Assembly (NCBI RefSeq): GCF_014633365.1
Contig: NC_068347.1
Coordinates: 35,630,116 to 35,694,115 of the forward strand
Length of the DNA stretch: 64,000 nucleotides
From: Diospyros lotus
Lineage: Eukaryota > Streptophyta > Magnoliopsida > Ericales > Ebenaceae
Direction of reading: 5' to 3'
How positions within the stretch are numbered: position 1 is the stretch's first letter; every line of letters begins with the position of its first letter. The position numbers and the translations under genes are program-made. The notes below the pieces were generated by a model. It did not search any database, was not told where the DNA came from, and saw only the letters and a list, made by a program, of their open reading frames with translations. Of the stretch, positions 23,201 through 35,182 are shown one piece after another.

Positions 23201-26200
23201 CTATCACGACCATATGAGTCTCCATGCCTCCCATAACGGTCATCATCTCTACTGCCCCATTCTCTTTCTCTCCCGTATCCATCTCGGTCATCGTCTCTGC
23301 TTCCATAACGATCATCATCATACCTGTCACCAGGCCTATACATACCACCCATAGATGTGTTCCGAAACCTATTGAGTTACAAAGCCTAGTTAAAAAGAAA
23401 CCCTTTGAAAGACACAGAATCATGAGAGAATCTATTTCATTTATAGTTTTCTCCACCTAGAAAAAGAATGCAGAAAATTCGCAAAAGCAATTCAATAAAT
23501 CACAACAAAAATGAGAGTTTGGAAGTGCCATCAATAGATAGCTCTATCACTAGTTAATATTTGCAACATACCAGGAAAGCAGCCAAACATATTTGGACAA
23601 TACATGCTCAGGGGAAACACAGGAGAATATAATGGAATAAGAGATGTTGCTCAATATTGACAACAATTTCAGAAATGAATATCACTGATGGAAGAAACTA
23701 GGAGATGTCATACCTAAATGTAATAAACAGGAAAATAATCATTGCTTTTTCTGGGGATTATTTCACTTTCAACATATAAGGATAACAAAGAAAATGGATT
23801 AGATGTAGCTAGAAGCTATATAAACATAAAAGATGACTGCAGGCTGTGAGATAACAATATATGATGCCGTAGTTACTTATCATATATATGTAGATAGATG
23901 GCATAATAGTAACTGAGATCAGTCCTTATCAAAATTATGGTGGTAATTGAAAGGATCAAATGAAACTTGAGCATAATAGCAAAACCATCAAAATTGTAAA
24001 CATCACAACATTTTAGCTAATAACTCTTGGTAGTAGACTAACTTGTCCCGATTAGCAGCAGCCTTCTGTCGCGCTTCTTGTATTCTTTCTTTATCATTCA
24101 CTAGAACCACAAGACTCTGAGATTTCTTTCTCACATTATTTCCCTGGTCCCTCCCACTGGAGTCAATATATTGAAAATCGGACAATGTCTATTAAAAGAA
24201 AACAGAATGCTCATGAGTGGAACTTATAATAAATAATTTCAACCAGTCTAAAAGTTGCCAAAAAAATATACTAGAACTTTAGCTGCTTAACAACTTTAAG
24301 GAACAGAAAATTACCGATATTTGATATGCGTGTTCTCTGATCTCATCTATCACTCTCTCTGACCCATGTGCTACCAAATATTCCAAAACAGTCAAACCCT
24401 GAACCAAGAGAACCCATTTATCATTTGCATAGCTACATACAATTATAAAAGTACAAATAATGTCAAATCAAATAATGGAAATCCAAATAAAACACAGGCC
24501 AGCATGAAGAGATGGACAAAGCATAATAAGCTAGAACTGAAAGAGTATCTACTGAGAAGATGATTACAAAAACTGTTTTCTCATGAAACAATGTGGGCCT
24601 GCCAGGGTATGAAATAAGCTCATGTGGGAGATAGTATGCAACAGCAGTCTCAAAACACCATTTGAAAATCAAAGGGTCATATTGTGGAATATTTTAAAGA
24701 GTAAACTTTAAAAAATAAAGGAAAAAGAAAACAATTGATAGAAGAATAAAAATGCAGACCTTATACACATGCCGCCAATTCTTGCCAGTGTCATTTATGC
24801 GCTTCCAGATAACTGCCATGATCATCTGGTATTCGTGACTGCATTGGTGAATGACATTAAATCCCTTTGCCACAGAATAAGAACCATAAGAAAACTTGCT
24901 TAAATATGTTACTATAAGCTTACTAGTTTCTTGTAGCCTGTGCAATATCAGCAAGAAGAGATCCATGAGGACCCCAGGGCTCATTGCTAGTAGCATCAAG
25001 AACCTGAAATAGGATAGGAGAAAAAACATATATTTCATTTTCTCTAGCAATCCATAAGGAAAAAAAAAAAGAATTACTTGCTAAAAAAATGCTTATTTCA
25101 GTGAGATGGCATTAGTTGAAAAGCACAAGGGGGACCAGCATAATTTGCTAGAAGAAATTCCCAATATTCTTAAAATTGAACAACCAAATACACACAAAAC
25201 CTAAGCACAAGGCTACTGCCATTGCAGGGTCTAGGGTCAGTCAAATGTACAGCTTTACCCTTGCATGCATTGAGGCAATTTCCATGGTTTGAGATAACTC
25301 CAAGGCACAACGGAGCAACATTTTACTGCTACTGCAAGACTACCCTTCCTTTGGGGAAACCAAAATATAATTTCAAAATGCAACCAAGATTTAAACTAAA
25401 GTAGAAATTCCACAGAGGCAGATTGGCAACCAAACATTGGACCTTAAGTTTAGTCTGTAATTTCATGCACATCAGAGCTAGATACATTAAAGCAATTTCG
25501 TAGAAGTCTTTGCTCTTCTTAGAAAGTAACATGCTTAACGTAGGAGGGACTAATAAAAATACAACACCTACATTGTCTTTTTATTATTGGCTACTTCTTC
25601 TAATAATTGCAATTCCATTCATTTGTTTTCACATAATGAGAAAATGCAAAAGGGCACATGTCCAACAAGTATCTTCAATATATGATTTAAGAAAAGTTGA
25701 GGGAAAAAAAAAAAGAAGAATTGCAGAAAAGTGTCAAACGTGTAGAGAAATGTCGAACAAGTACCAAAGTCCACCACATACATAATACCATCATAGAAGC
25801 AAAGCACAAAACATAGTTATTGCGTCCATTTTGGATGTTGCATCAAATATCCACATTTATAAAATGCTATCACATTTTAGTTTATGTAGCTTTAGAACCT
25901 GGGGGACAAATATGTTCATCATTTGAACCATGTGTTGTTTTCTTACCATACATAATTGTTGTAAATTGAAAACTTAATATTTATCAAAACCAAGAATTTC
26001 CTCTAAATTCATCTTCTTTTTGGCTTCCAGTTCTAAGAGTTTTAATCAAAACTAGACTGGTTTATGAATAGAGCTCTTTCAAAAGTATGCATATAGAACT
26101 TTTTTTTCATTAAAAACACTTCAGATATACAGAATGCAAAAGTTGATCTCTGTACTATTTTAGTATTTTTATATAATATAGATGCTTTTGAAACGTAAAA

Positions 26201-26705
26201 AATGAAGTGCTAATGTTTTCAAACATATAAATTTATAACATGGATATCTCCTGTCATGTTCCACATATATTAGTTGTCCATTTTATAAGGCCTTTGCCAT
26301 AAAAAATTTGTAAACCTGCTTCTTGGCAAAGAAGAGGTCAGGTTTCCTAAAAGTCAAGCACCCCAATAAAATGTTCTAGTTGCGTATGCCCAGAAAAAAC
26401 TCATAAAGCATAAGTAAAACTGCAAGCAAACAAGCAAAACTACCTTCTGTTCTATTCCAGGAACTTTAAGAACTTTCTTATTCACCTCCCTCCTACTGCA
26501 AGGAAACAGAAAAACAATACAAATGAACAAGGTTGTTAAAGACTGACTGAAACATGAAATAGTTTCCACAAATTACTAACTACAACTCCAAGAATTGCAT
26601 TTATTGAACTTCTGCAAGCAATAGCAAAAATTGCAGCAGGAAATAACATACAGAAACCAATCAAACTTACATGTCCCGAACTGTTTGATCAAAGGCCTTC
26701 TTCAT
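14209..26705 (-). CDS. EPSIN: EPSIN2/3-like clathrin adaptor (ENTH domain), 953 aa
   Basis: The 14 coding exons are 26671-26705, 26444-26495, 24924-25003, 24760-24838, 24315-24398, 24043-24188, 23030-23368, 22376-22417, 19073-19114, 18861-18968, 18600-18781, 16036-16226, 14764-15793 and 14209-14660. All have GT-AG introns and join in one frame to a TGA. Residues 1-160 form the ENTH domain ([46 protein letters not shown]), which binds phosphoinositides. An Arg/Asp/Gly/Tyr-rich linker follows (160-272), then PPSY at 318-321, FDEFDP near 386-391, a clathrin-box-like DLLGSL at 408-413 and DPF at 464-466 for adaptor binding. Repeats of TGFPAQ type fill 540-700. The C terminus keeps [19 protein letters not shown] and a Gly/Met-rich tail. 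The family works in vesicle traffic between trans-Golgi, endosome and vacuole. An upstream UTR exon lies at 28575. Confidence 0.93.
19159..22183 (-). mobile_element. RTE-clade LINE retrotransposon inside an EPSIN intron
   Basis: A 3,025-bp insertion is bounded by a perfect 15-bp target duplication, TCAGTTCAAATGTTA (19144-19158 and 22184-22198). It lies in the intron between coding exons 8 and 9, in the same orientation as the gene. The 5' end reads GACAAGTGAGCTAGGGCCGC and the 3' end finishes in a TTG-rich tail rather than poly(A), both typical of RTE elements. It encodes an apurinic-type endonuclease and a reverse transcriptase. Its length is close to that of a full RTE element. Confidence 0.92.
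19188..22145 (-). pseudogene. RTE LINE endonuclease-reverse transcriptase, disrupted
   Basis: The endonuclease part (20865-22145) shows [20 protein letters not shown] and QIDYFL. An expanded NQ/KQ-rich stretch precedes it, from a simple repeat at 21950-22085. The reverse transcriptase parts (20511-20735, 20184-20504, 19188-20129) show [51 protein letters not shown] and the catalytic FADD near 19940. In-frame stops lie at 20508-20513 (TAA) and about 20184-20186 (TAG, where the family has Trp), with frameshifts near 20740 and 20880. Such proteins are often annotated as craniofacial development protein 2-like, after the related BovB elements. Confidence 0.9.
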
Positions 26706-28574
26706 TATGATCTAGGTTATGATGAAAAGGCCCCTTCAACAAAAGGAAGCTTCAAAATTTCCTGCTGCAGTATTGCAACAAAAACAATACATAACAATTA
26801 TAAGGCAACCTTCAGTAAATAAACAAAAAGCATGGCTGGATGCAGATATTATTTACAAATTATGAGAATGGCCAAACAACTTACTCAAAAAATTTAGCTA
26901 ATGCATTTAATAGAGAGGATAAGTTGAAGGACCTTCCAGGTAATTGTAACAAAATTCTTTCATTTTGATGTGATAATAGAAATTTTACATTATTCAAAAT
27001 TAAATAATTTTGACACACTGATTTTTACATAAATATTATCTTCAGAATGCAAAATTTTATGTTGTGATTTGGATCATTGTCATAAACGGGAACAAGCTAC
27101 CATTAAAAGGGCATTCAGTTCACACCCCAGAGAATTCCATAGAAAAATTTAGTTTTAGGCATGGTTTTTAACAAAATACAAGATAAGATGAATAAACAAA
27201 TCACTCATTCAAGCTACTATTACTAGTACAAAGCCTAAATACGACTAGGAACCCAAACCAAAATCATCTTAGCCTATTGGATTTTATATAATTTTTTCAT
27301 AGCAGTTGAACCAGATGAAAATCTTTTTGAAGAAATTGAAATGGATCTTATGAATTAAGCATTTCAAAAAATAAAGAGCTGCAGTAAGATTCCATGTGTT
27401 TGAAGATGATAGGCAAGGATGAAGAACCACTAATAAGAGAATCCATATTGCAGAAAATATAGAATGATTTTATTTCTAATCATTGTGTTAAAGCCATTTG
27501 TTTTCTAAAATTTCAATTTTAAATACTGGCAACATAGATTCTGCTTTTACTTTATGCTTGTTACAACATTGTAGATTAGATTGCTATTCGCTTCAGTGAC
27601 AACTATTTATTTTTAAATTCTACAATTGAAAACTTTATGGAACAATTGGATATAACAATGGAATTCCTCAAAAATGTTTCCTGTGAAAACAAAAAAAAGG
27701 TATGCCTAGCACACAAGGCCCCCTGCCTTGCAAGAGTCATGGGAGGCTTGTTTTTGCATGCAGACTTACTCATGCTTTGCAAAAGACTGTTTCCACTTCT
27801 CCAACTTCTGCATTCTAGTCATAAAGGATCAATCTATACATATCTATGTGAAGTATTGCTCGGGCAAAAGAAACAACAAATGCTTTCAAGTAAGAGGAAA
27901 TAACCGAAAAAAGTGTAAGGATTATTTTGATGGAATGGAAAGATCAATGCATATTGCAAGAGAATTTTTAATAAGAGGTTTGCATGGAGGGACATCACTA
28001 AAACCATTTGCCTCAATTGAAAATTGAATATACTTGGGTTCTACACAACAATTTAGGAAAACATCATCTGTATACATTCGCTTTTAGCGGTCAACATAAG
28101 AATCACTGGGAAAATTTCCCAGTTTGCAGCTGCATTGAAACAGAATGAACAATAAGAAAAAGGAAAAGTTCGTGAGTTATATCTGCGTGACAACTTGAAA
28201 CAATTCAGAAATGATATGCAAAAATTTAATCTCCCAGAACAAGAAAATATTATATCTGACGAAATTGACGCTCGTCTCATGTGAGTATATCAGGCATAAG
28301 ACTCCTCGAAAAACGAAAGAACGCGATCGCCACTAATGTTTAGACACGGTTATAAAAAGCAAATCTTGATAATCGCCCCATTAATAAAACTGCGAATTCA
28401 GATCAAGCATACGGCATCGCGAGCCCTACATTAGATAAATCCCGGGCTTTAACTAATAAATTGAGATTCCGAAAGACGAAAGCGAATCAGACACGGATCT
28501 AGAACAACCGACCGATCAAGAAGATTGGGTAATTAGACGAATCCAGATCTAAAAGAAGAAAGACGGGATCGAAC

Positions 28575-28780
28575 CTGATGGAGTTGGGCACGAAGACCAG
28601 ATCTGGGAGACAGTAGGTACTGCGAAGAGCTCCTCAAATCAAATGGAAGTGCACCCGTCTCCTTCAGAGATGGCAACTGGAGAGACGGAAAGGAGGCAGC
28701 TTTGGGGTTTTGGAATTGAATCTTCTCTCTCTATAATTTCGGGGAGGGAGGGAGGGAGAGGCGACAAAACAAAGACAGCG
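28575..28780 (-). other. EPSIN: 5' UTR exon and core promoter region of EPSIN
   Basis: On the minus strand a CT-rich leader ends at CATCAG followed by GTTCGATCC (donor at 28573-28574). A matching acceptor CTGCAG lies near 26765, about 60 bp before the EPSIN ATG at 26705. This gives a 5' UTR intron of about 1.8 kb. The upper limit, and so the transcription start, is approximate. The long intron 26766-28574 holds no gene that I can see. Confidence 0.5.
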
Positions 28781-29610
28781 CACCTCGCACGCAGGAACTT
28801 GTGGAATTTTGATCTTTCTGTATAATAATTGTAATTAATTAACTAAATAATTCATTTCTGGTAAAAGCAAAATTACCAATCGTAATGAATGCCTGCTTGT
28901 TCCCGTTCCCTTCCACTTTCCCTTTATGTATTTGATTAATCAATCAAATCGAAGAAATGCCAAAGTGGCCCTTATATTATTTAATTTAATAATATATATA
29001 TATATATAAATAAATAGGTTAAGTTAAAAAGGTGGGAACACGGTTCCATTCTCATTCCCTCCTCCTTTAAGTCAGGTCAAATGTCAAATTGCATCTGTTC
29101 TGACATTTTCTCTTTCCTTGGCCCCCCATCCATGTTCTAGATGATTGTGTAACAAATCCTTTGGGAACAGGCAACAAACTTAAACTTGCATTATGAATAT
29201 AACAACAACGGATTCAAATACAACTAATATTTATATTTTCAAATGAAAACTGTTCTCAGTTTGGAAGAAGATCAATACAAGTTTGAAGTTTCATTTCTTT
29301 AAATAAAAATAGTCAATTGGGTTGCTTAGACAAAATACCTACCCACATGTCAATATATTTCATTATGTATGCCTCAATTAAACCAAAAAAGGTTGCTCAA
29401 CGCGTTCATCATCTTGCCAGCAAACAGTTAACTATTACTATTACTCTTACTTTATAGCATGTTCATGCGCAATATTGTTTTATTATGAGATTTTTCTCTC
29501 TTTTATTATTCTATTCTGTTTAGTGGTATCCATCAATCTTAAAGGGTTTGCTTTGCTATTATTGTCAATAATAAAAACTGTAAAGAGAGATGGCTCCTTT
29601 TTATCTTCTT
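28781..29610. other. Intergenic region between EPSIN and PAM16
   Basis: AT-rich sequence with an (AT)n run near 28988-29008. This should include the EPSIN promoter. I see no gene. Confidence 0.4.
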
Positions 29611-29703
29611 TTACTCTGCACCTGCTCCTGTATTGCCTCTAGGTTGCAATGGTGGTGCCGCCATAAAGCCTGGGTACGGGGAGAAAGGCGGAGGTGGTTG
29701 TTG
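29611..29703 (-). other. Isolated terminal-exon-like frame (30 codons, Pro-rich)
   Basis: After a TTATCAG acceptor on the minus strand the frame reads QQPPPPFSPYPGFMAAPP and continues to a TAA at 29611-29613. The composition is that of a real protein C terminus and not of random AT-rich DNA. I find no upstream exon before PAM16 begins. It may be the relic of a lost gene or a transduplicated fragment. Confidence 0.25.
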
Positions 29704-29791
29704 CTGATAATATTGATGTCAATAAAAGTGTCGTCGCAAGTGATCAAATCACATATTTCATGATTTTCTATCATACAATCTTCTAGGAATG

Positions 29792-29796
<5 letters not shown>

Positions 29797-29847
<51 letters not shown>
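29797..29847. repeat. (CT)n microsatellite
   Basis: About 25 CT units in an uninterrupted run. Confidence 0.95.
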
Positions 29848-29850
<3 letters not shown>

Positions 29851-30102
29851 CATGCACACAACAAGAAGTGCTTATTCTTAATTGGAGCATGTTTCAAATT
29901 CCATGCTAGTCATTAACGTAAAATATAGCGCACCAATTTATACCCAAAAAAATTGAAGGACGGTGAAGAGGAGGATAAAACAAGTTTCAGACACTCGGCA
30001 TTCATCAATGAGTTCATCAACCATCAGCAGATTTTTTGTTGGCTATACAAAATTCCAAGGCGCCAGTAATGCACAAAAAAGATGACCATAACAAATACGT
30101 TC

Positions 30103-33100
30103 TCAACCAGTAGGAGTCGTCGGCTGGTCTTTGGGTTGATATAAAGGTTCCAGACACTCCTTGGCCCTGTGTACTTTGGATTGCAGGTAAAAGCTCCCAT
30201 TCTTAGCATTCCTTTCAAATAGATTATCGTACTTCTGCACGGGTTGGAGAAAAAGGGGGCTGGTAAATCATCTAGTTAATTATAGGAGTAGGACGACAGA
30301 AGACGCAAAGAAAACACCAAAATACAGCATCACAGACTTACCTGCGCAATCTCCTCCCATGTGGACTGCTCAGTTACGCCAAGAATCTGCCTTGCTTCTT
30401 GCTCTGTCATGATTTTGCTTGCTCTGCGAGTAGCATTCTGTATTGTCTCCTGAGCAACCCCGGTTTTTGAAGCATCTGAAATGGGCAGCGCAATTATTTA
30501 GTAGCATAAAATATATACATGATGCCCGTGACTTTTTCACTCAGATAAAGGCACCAAGATACATGTACCCAAATGACCATAACTCAATTTGTAGGTAGAA
30601 CTTCAACAGATGAACTCGGACCAGCTGATCAAAGCAAAAGGACAGCTACAAAGTGAGATGCTACTACTGCAAAAAGATTAGCTGTACGGTTATATATTGG
30701 AATTAATAGCATTGGGAGTTTACACCCAAACATGTGGGTTTTTTACAGGCTTCTATACAAAGGTAACTTGTTCAGCTATAGCCTGAAGGATGCCTTTAAT
30801 GTCAATTATAGCTGACACACAACAAGAACAGATACAAAACAGAAAATGAGGTATGCAGCTATTTGTGAGATCTATTTCATGACTGACAATCATGAAAAAT
30901 ATAAACGGCACTTAAAACATAAAAAGTTAAGGAAATGATTAATGACACAGCTGTTGGCAGAGGCAGCTCGAATTTGCAGTTAAAACAAAGAGGTGTCGGT
31001 GGCCATATAAATTGCTTATGAAAAGATGCATTGAAAATGTCCACTTAAATGGAGCTGTTAGGACAAAAAGAGAAGGAGACAGTTACTTGAATAGGAAAAC
31101 TCAGAAATTTCCAAGTGATAACGGTGAAACTAATGAATTTTCAATATTTGAAAATGCATGTGCATATTCTGGACAACCAGCACAAAGGTGAATCATCGCA
31201 TTACAACTTTCTTCATGACTCGAAGCAAAGAATTCAGAAATAATTAGCTGCTTCTTAGAAATGACAGGACTAAAAAGACAAAGAACAAATGTTATGAATA
31301 AGGTTCCTTTTTTAACTCATTCTGAGAGTTAAAGTCACAATAACAAAGCATGGAAAACTGAAAGAAAAAAAGGATGCATACAAGGAATAGTTAATATCAA
31401 AGCTATAACAATAGCCCAGATAACAAGATCTTATCCTGTTTAGGGTAACTTTTCTGTAGTGCAATAAGGAAATTTTTCCCCCTAAACAGTGTTTTCTCAA
31501 AATTATAATGCGCCCAGATCACAATGAGTTAATTCCAAATGCAGGGATCATAGGAAGCACCCACTTTCATCTAGTTATTCATACATACATAAAAGGACAT
31601 CACTCACATTGTTCAGCCCATGGTCAATTCACCACTCCTCTGTCATGGCTGCCAAATAAAAAACCATGTTGTCAACAGATAGTGTCACAACCCAATTCCT
31701 CGTTGGTAGTCTACTTGAGAGGCCTTGGATATGCTATTTAGTCTCAGGAACTCAAAAGTCAACTTCATCTAGAACTTTTAGGTGTGGACCTATGATGTTA
31801 CAAGTGATATCTAAGCCAATGCAGGCCAGTACTGCGTTGGTGCGGGGCAATAAAGTGTTTTTGAGACTAACTTAGGTCAGATTGAGATATGGGATTCTTA
31901 TCCTAGCAAGGATGCCAGGAGTTAAAAGGATGGACTTTGTCACAACTCAATCTCGCATTGGTAGTCTACTAGAAAGGTCTTGGGTATATTATTTGGTCCT
32001 CAGAACCCAAAAGTCACCTTTAGTTAGCACTTTGAAGTGAGGGTCTGTGGTGTTACATATAGCATCTTGAAAACATAATTAGATTAATAAACTTACTTGC
32101 AAGTGCTTGACGGTATGCTTGAACAAGAGCTCTGGCCAAAATCCCAGAGCCCATTACAACCAAATTTGCAAGAATCTTTGCAGCCTGTAAAACAAATTTT
32201 TGGATCAGTTAGCGTGACATGATCATATCCATAACAACATCCAGCATATATCCATATTATTTTAAGCGTAAATGTGAGTGTTGTCCAAGTAAAGAGATCT
32301 TAAGGAAATTACCAATATGAATAAATGGGTCATAATTATAAAAGAAGGTACATAAATAAATAAACAGTACTGGAAGTTTAACTTAAATAACTCCTCATCA
32401 TAGCTTTCACTCTCTCAGATTCACATGCACATGAAAACAATCAAAAACTAGTAAGGACTCTAATGCTAACCACATAAAAAAGTCCAAATGTAATGCAAAA
32501 TTGTTGAGAAGCAGACATGTCTACTTTTATATATTTGTTAATTGCACATGTATCACCTAAAAAATAAACACAAACTGGGTATTGTCCTTAACAACAACAC
32601 CAACTCCCAATACACATCAAAACAAGTGCATATTGAAGTATAACTAACAGCAAAACAGCCAAGAAGAGAAGTGAAAATCCAGGCACCAGCACCAAAGTTA
32701 TAAGAACATATATATGAAGTCACTGGGGAATAACAGCCCCATAACAAACCAGTTGTATTGCCTTGAGTGGCATTCCTTTGGAAGGCTAAATACAGTAAAT
32801 GACAATTTATCAAACCAGTAAATCACATCAAGTTAACAATTTCCACTATCAAAACAGACCGGTATCTCAAAATTCATATTTCCAAAATTCTAGGAGTCCT
32901 GAACTTTTGCTAATCTCAGAATTTTGTAAGCAAAAGAGTGGTTACCCTATGATCAGCATAAAACTAATGTCATTAAGTTATAGTTCATAGCGTTAAAACA
33001 TGGACAGAGAGAATATTAAAAGTGCATAAATTAACATAGAAAATGCAGGAAAATTAACTTATTGATAATAGAAAAATGGACAGTTTATATGTAAGCATTT

Positions 33101-35050
33101 CTTTACAAAAGACAGTAATTCTCTTGCAAAGTCATGGTCCAGGAGATTCATCAATCTTGTTCTCAATCCAGAAGACTAAATAAATGCTTGATAAAGAGAA
33201 TCCAACCTCAATCTCAAGCAAACAATTAATAAAGATTCTCAGTTACTTGAGAACAAGTCAAATGAAATAGTCAGGTACGTAGTTGAAAAAAGATTTTGCT
33301 TGCTTATTTTTCTATCACAAGACAAAAGAAGACGTCTTTCAACAAGTATACAGGAGACAAAGAGATTCTGGCTGCAAAAATGTAACTGCAAATGGGTCAA
33401 CAAATAATCCAATTTTCCTTTACATTCTAGGTTGCTAAAGAATACAACACTCCCTAGATTAAGTGGTGGTTGTCCTAATGATTCCGACTCTGTCTATTCT
33501 TCTGCATGATTACATCTACCTTGTGTGCTTGTAACATTCATTTTTCCAATTTTTTACAGTGTATCAGTCACTAGTAGCTTGAGAATGTGGGTATATTACT
33601 GTTACTTTTATACAGAGAACTCATTAGCAAGTGTGAAGGGCCAGGGTTTGAATTCTACCAAATAGAAAGGGGATGCAAATGTCACCACTAATCAAACTGT
33701 GGTAAATATGCATAACTGTTAATTCATTCTAGAAATCTATAAGGTGTCAGCGTATAGGGGTGCATTTCTGGAAAACTCAGGATAAGAAGAGAAAGTGAGA
33801 CATTCATTTACCATTATGCACTACACAGCTTCAATACTGTCACAGACCAAGGGGCAGCATTGTAATTGGCTTTTTTTTCTCGCTTTTGACTGTTATTGTC
33901 ATTGGTACCTAGCAGTTATGGCAGTTAGGCTATCCAGGGTGGTACACTCCAGAATTGTGTATGGATGGCTATAAATAAACCATATCAGAGGATGGGGATC
34001 ACGTCATGAATTAGAATGATCTTTTCCCTCTCATTTCTGTTATTCTCTTTCTCTTTCTCTCTCTAACTCTTCATCTCCCTCCCTAATTCAAATTTCCCCT
34101 CCAAATTTCCCTACACCATTCAAATTACCTTGCCAGATCCTATGGATCTGACAAATACCAGTTCTAATCACTAATGGAACAAACTTAGAACTCAATTAAA
34201 AGGAAAGAAAATCCCTTGTCCCCCCCCCCCCCCCCAATCAGAAAGCTTCCTTTCTTGACCAACATACAAAAAATTACACACAACATATGTAATAATCTTG
34301 CCACTAACAAAAAGTAATTTAATTTTTCTGCATTCAGTTTTTTCAGGAAATAACCCAACCATCTTTGAGAATTTCACTTAACCCATTTGTTCATGGTACA
34401 GTGGGATAATGGATAGATATAAGTTAAACATAGGTTTGAGATGAGGGATATTTTGGATTACCCCATTAGAGCTTGATTTCAACCATCCTTGTAACTTCCT
34501 CTGCACATACCTCATCCCTACACCCTAAACCTAAAGACTCACACGAGGGGCACGCATACAAATTAAAATTTCAAGTCTTATATGCTAGCCATGACAACCT
34601 ATTTTCATGTTCTAAATAAAAAATCATGTGGGACAACTTCAGCAAGCCTTTTAAGTACATGCTTTCACATAAATTTATAGAAGACAACCGGAGGATAAGC
34701 AACCTAAAGTTTCAAACACATGCGAATCTAGAATTAGAAGCAAAGAAAATAATATCCCCGGTATAAGAACAAATATTAGCCTTCTCTGCCTTTTAATCGT
34801 TTAATTCACAGAACATAGAAGCTCATAAAAGAGCTGCAATAGATAAATGAAATTGAGAAAAGCTACTGAAACTAAGCACCATATGAAAAATCTTGGATGA
34901 GATAACTCTGCAGGATCAAATGGATTGCAACGTCGATTTTACTTTGATGGGCTCCCATAATTTTCAGTTTTATCGCAAAATCTTCCGCAAACGAAGAGAA
35001 AACAAGATATTAACTTCCAAGAAGAAAAGAAAGGGAACGAAACGTACCAT
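30103..35050 (-). CDS. PAM16: PAM16 / TIM16-like subunit of the mitochondrial import motor, 118 aa
   Basis: The coding exons are 35048-35050 (the ATG alone), 32097-32184, 30342-30475 and 30103-30234, all with GT-AG introns and one frame ending in TGA. The product starts MAAKILANLVVMGSGILARA, a hydrophobic N terminus that inserts in or associates with the inner membrane. It continues with a degenerate J-like domain (MTEQEARQILGV, STWEEIAQKYDNLF, NGSFYLQSKVHRAKECLE). The HPD tripeptide of true J proteins is missing, as in all PAM16 proteins. PAM16 pairs with the J protein PAM18/TIM14 and restrains its stimulation of mitochondrial Hsp70 at the TIM23 channel. The Arabidopsis homologues are TXR1 and MUSE5. 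The length is normal. The introns hold a TRIM (31683-32057) and a solo LTR (33838-34153). Exon 1 follows a leader with a telo-box. Confidence 0.95.
31683..32057 (+). mobile_element. Complete TRIM retrotransposon in PAM16 intron 2
   Basis: The element has two 120-bp direct LTRs (31683-31802 and 31938-32057), both TGTCACAAC...GTTACA. They flank about 135 bp of internal DNA with no coding capacity. A diverged initiator-Met-tRNA binding site (GTGATATCTAAGCC) directly follows the first LTR. The flanks GATAG (31678-31682) and TATAG (32058-32062) agree in four of five bases. The element ends 39 bp from the donor side of intron 2. A solo LTR of the same family lies at 10033. Confidence 0.88.
33838..34153 (+). 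repeat. Solo LTR in PAM16 intron 1
   Basis: This is a 316-bp sequence from TGTCACAGACC to GGATCTGACA with a perfect duplication AATAC (33833-33837, 34154-34158). It carries CTATAAATAA at about 33968-33977, followed by a CT-rich leader. Its general build resembles the LTR of the element at 818-4568 read on the minus strand (TGTCA.GACC start, GGGCA, TATAAA, CTCTCT leader), which suggests a related family. Confidence 0.85.
34220..34235. repeat. Poly(C) run
   Basis: Sixteen consecutive C residues in PAM16 intron 1. Confidence 0.95.
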
Positions 35051-35173
35051 AGCTGGACACCGTTGGAAGAAGCAATTAGGGGTTTGATGGAAAAGAAGAA
35101 GACAAATAGCATCAAAGAATCAAGAGGAAATCAAGGAGTCTGAAGTTACTGTGGCTGGAGGAGAAGAGAAATG

Positions 35174-35182
35174 TTAGGGTTT
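35174..35182 (-). promoter_or_regulatory. PAM16: Telo-box (AAACCCTAA) in the PAM16 leader
   Basis: AAACCCTAA reads on the minus strand about 125 bp before the PAM16 ATG, in a CT-rich leader. Telo-boxes near transcription starts are common in plant genes for translation and organelle housekeeping. Function here is inferred from position only. Confidence 0.4.

Noticed and set aside
33640..33670. GGTTTGAATTC in PAM16 intron 1 as a SINE B box
   Set aside because: No matching A box at the right distance and no clear ends.
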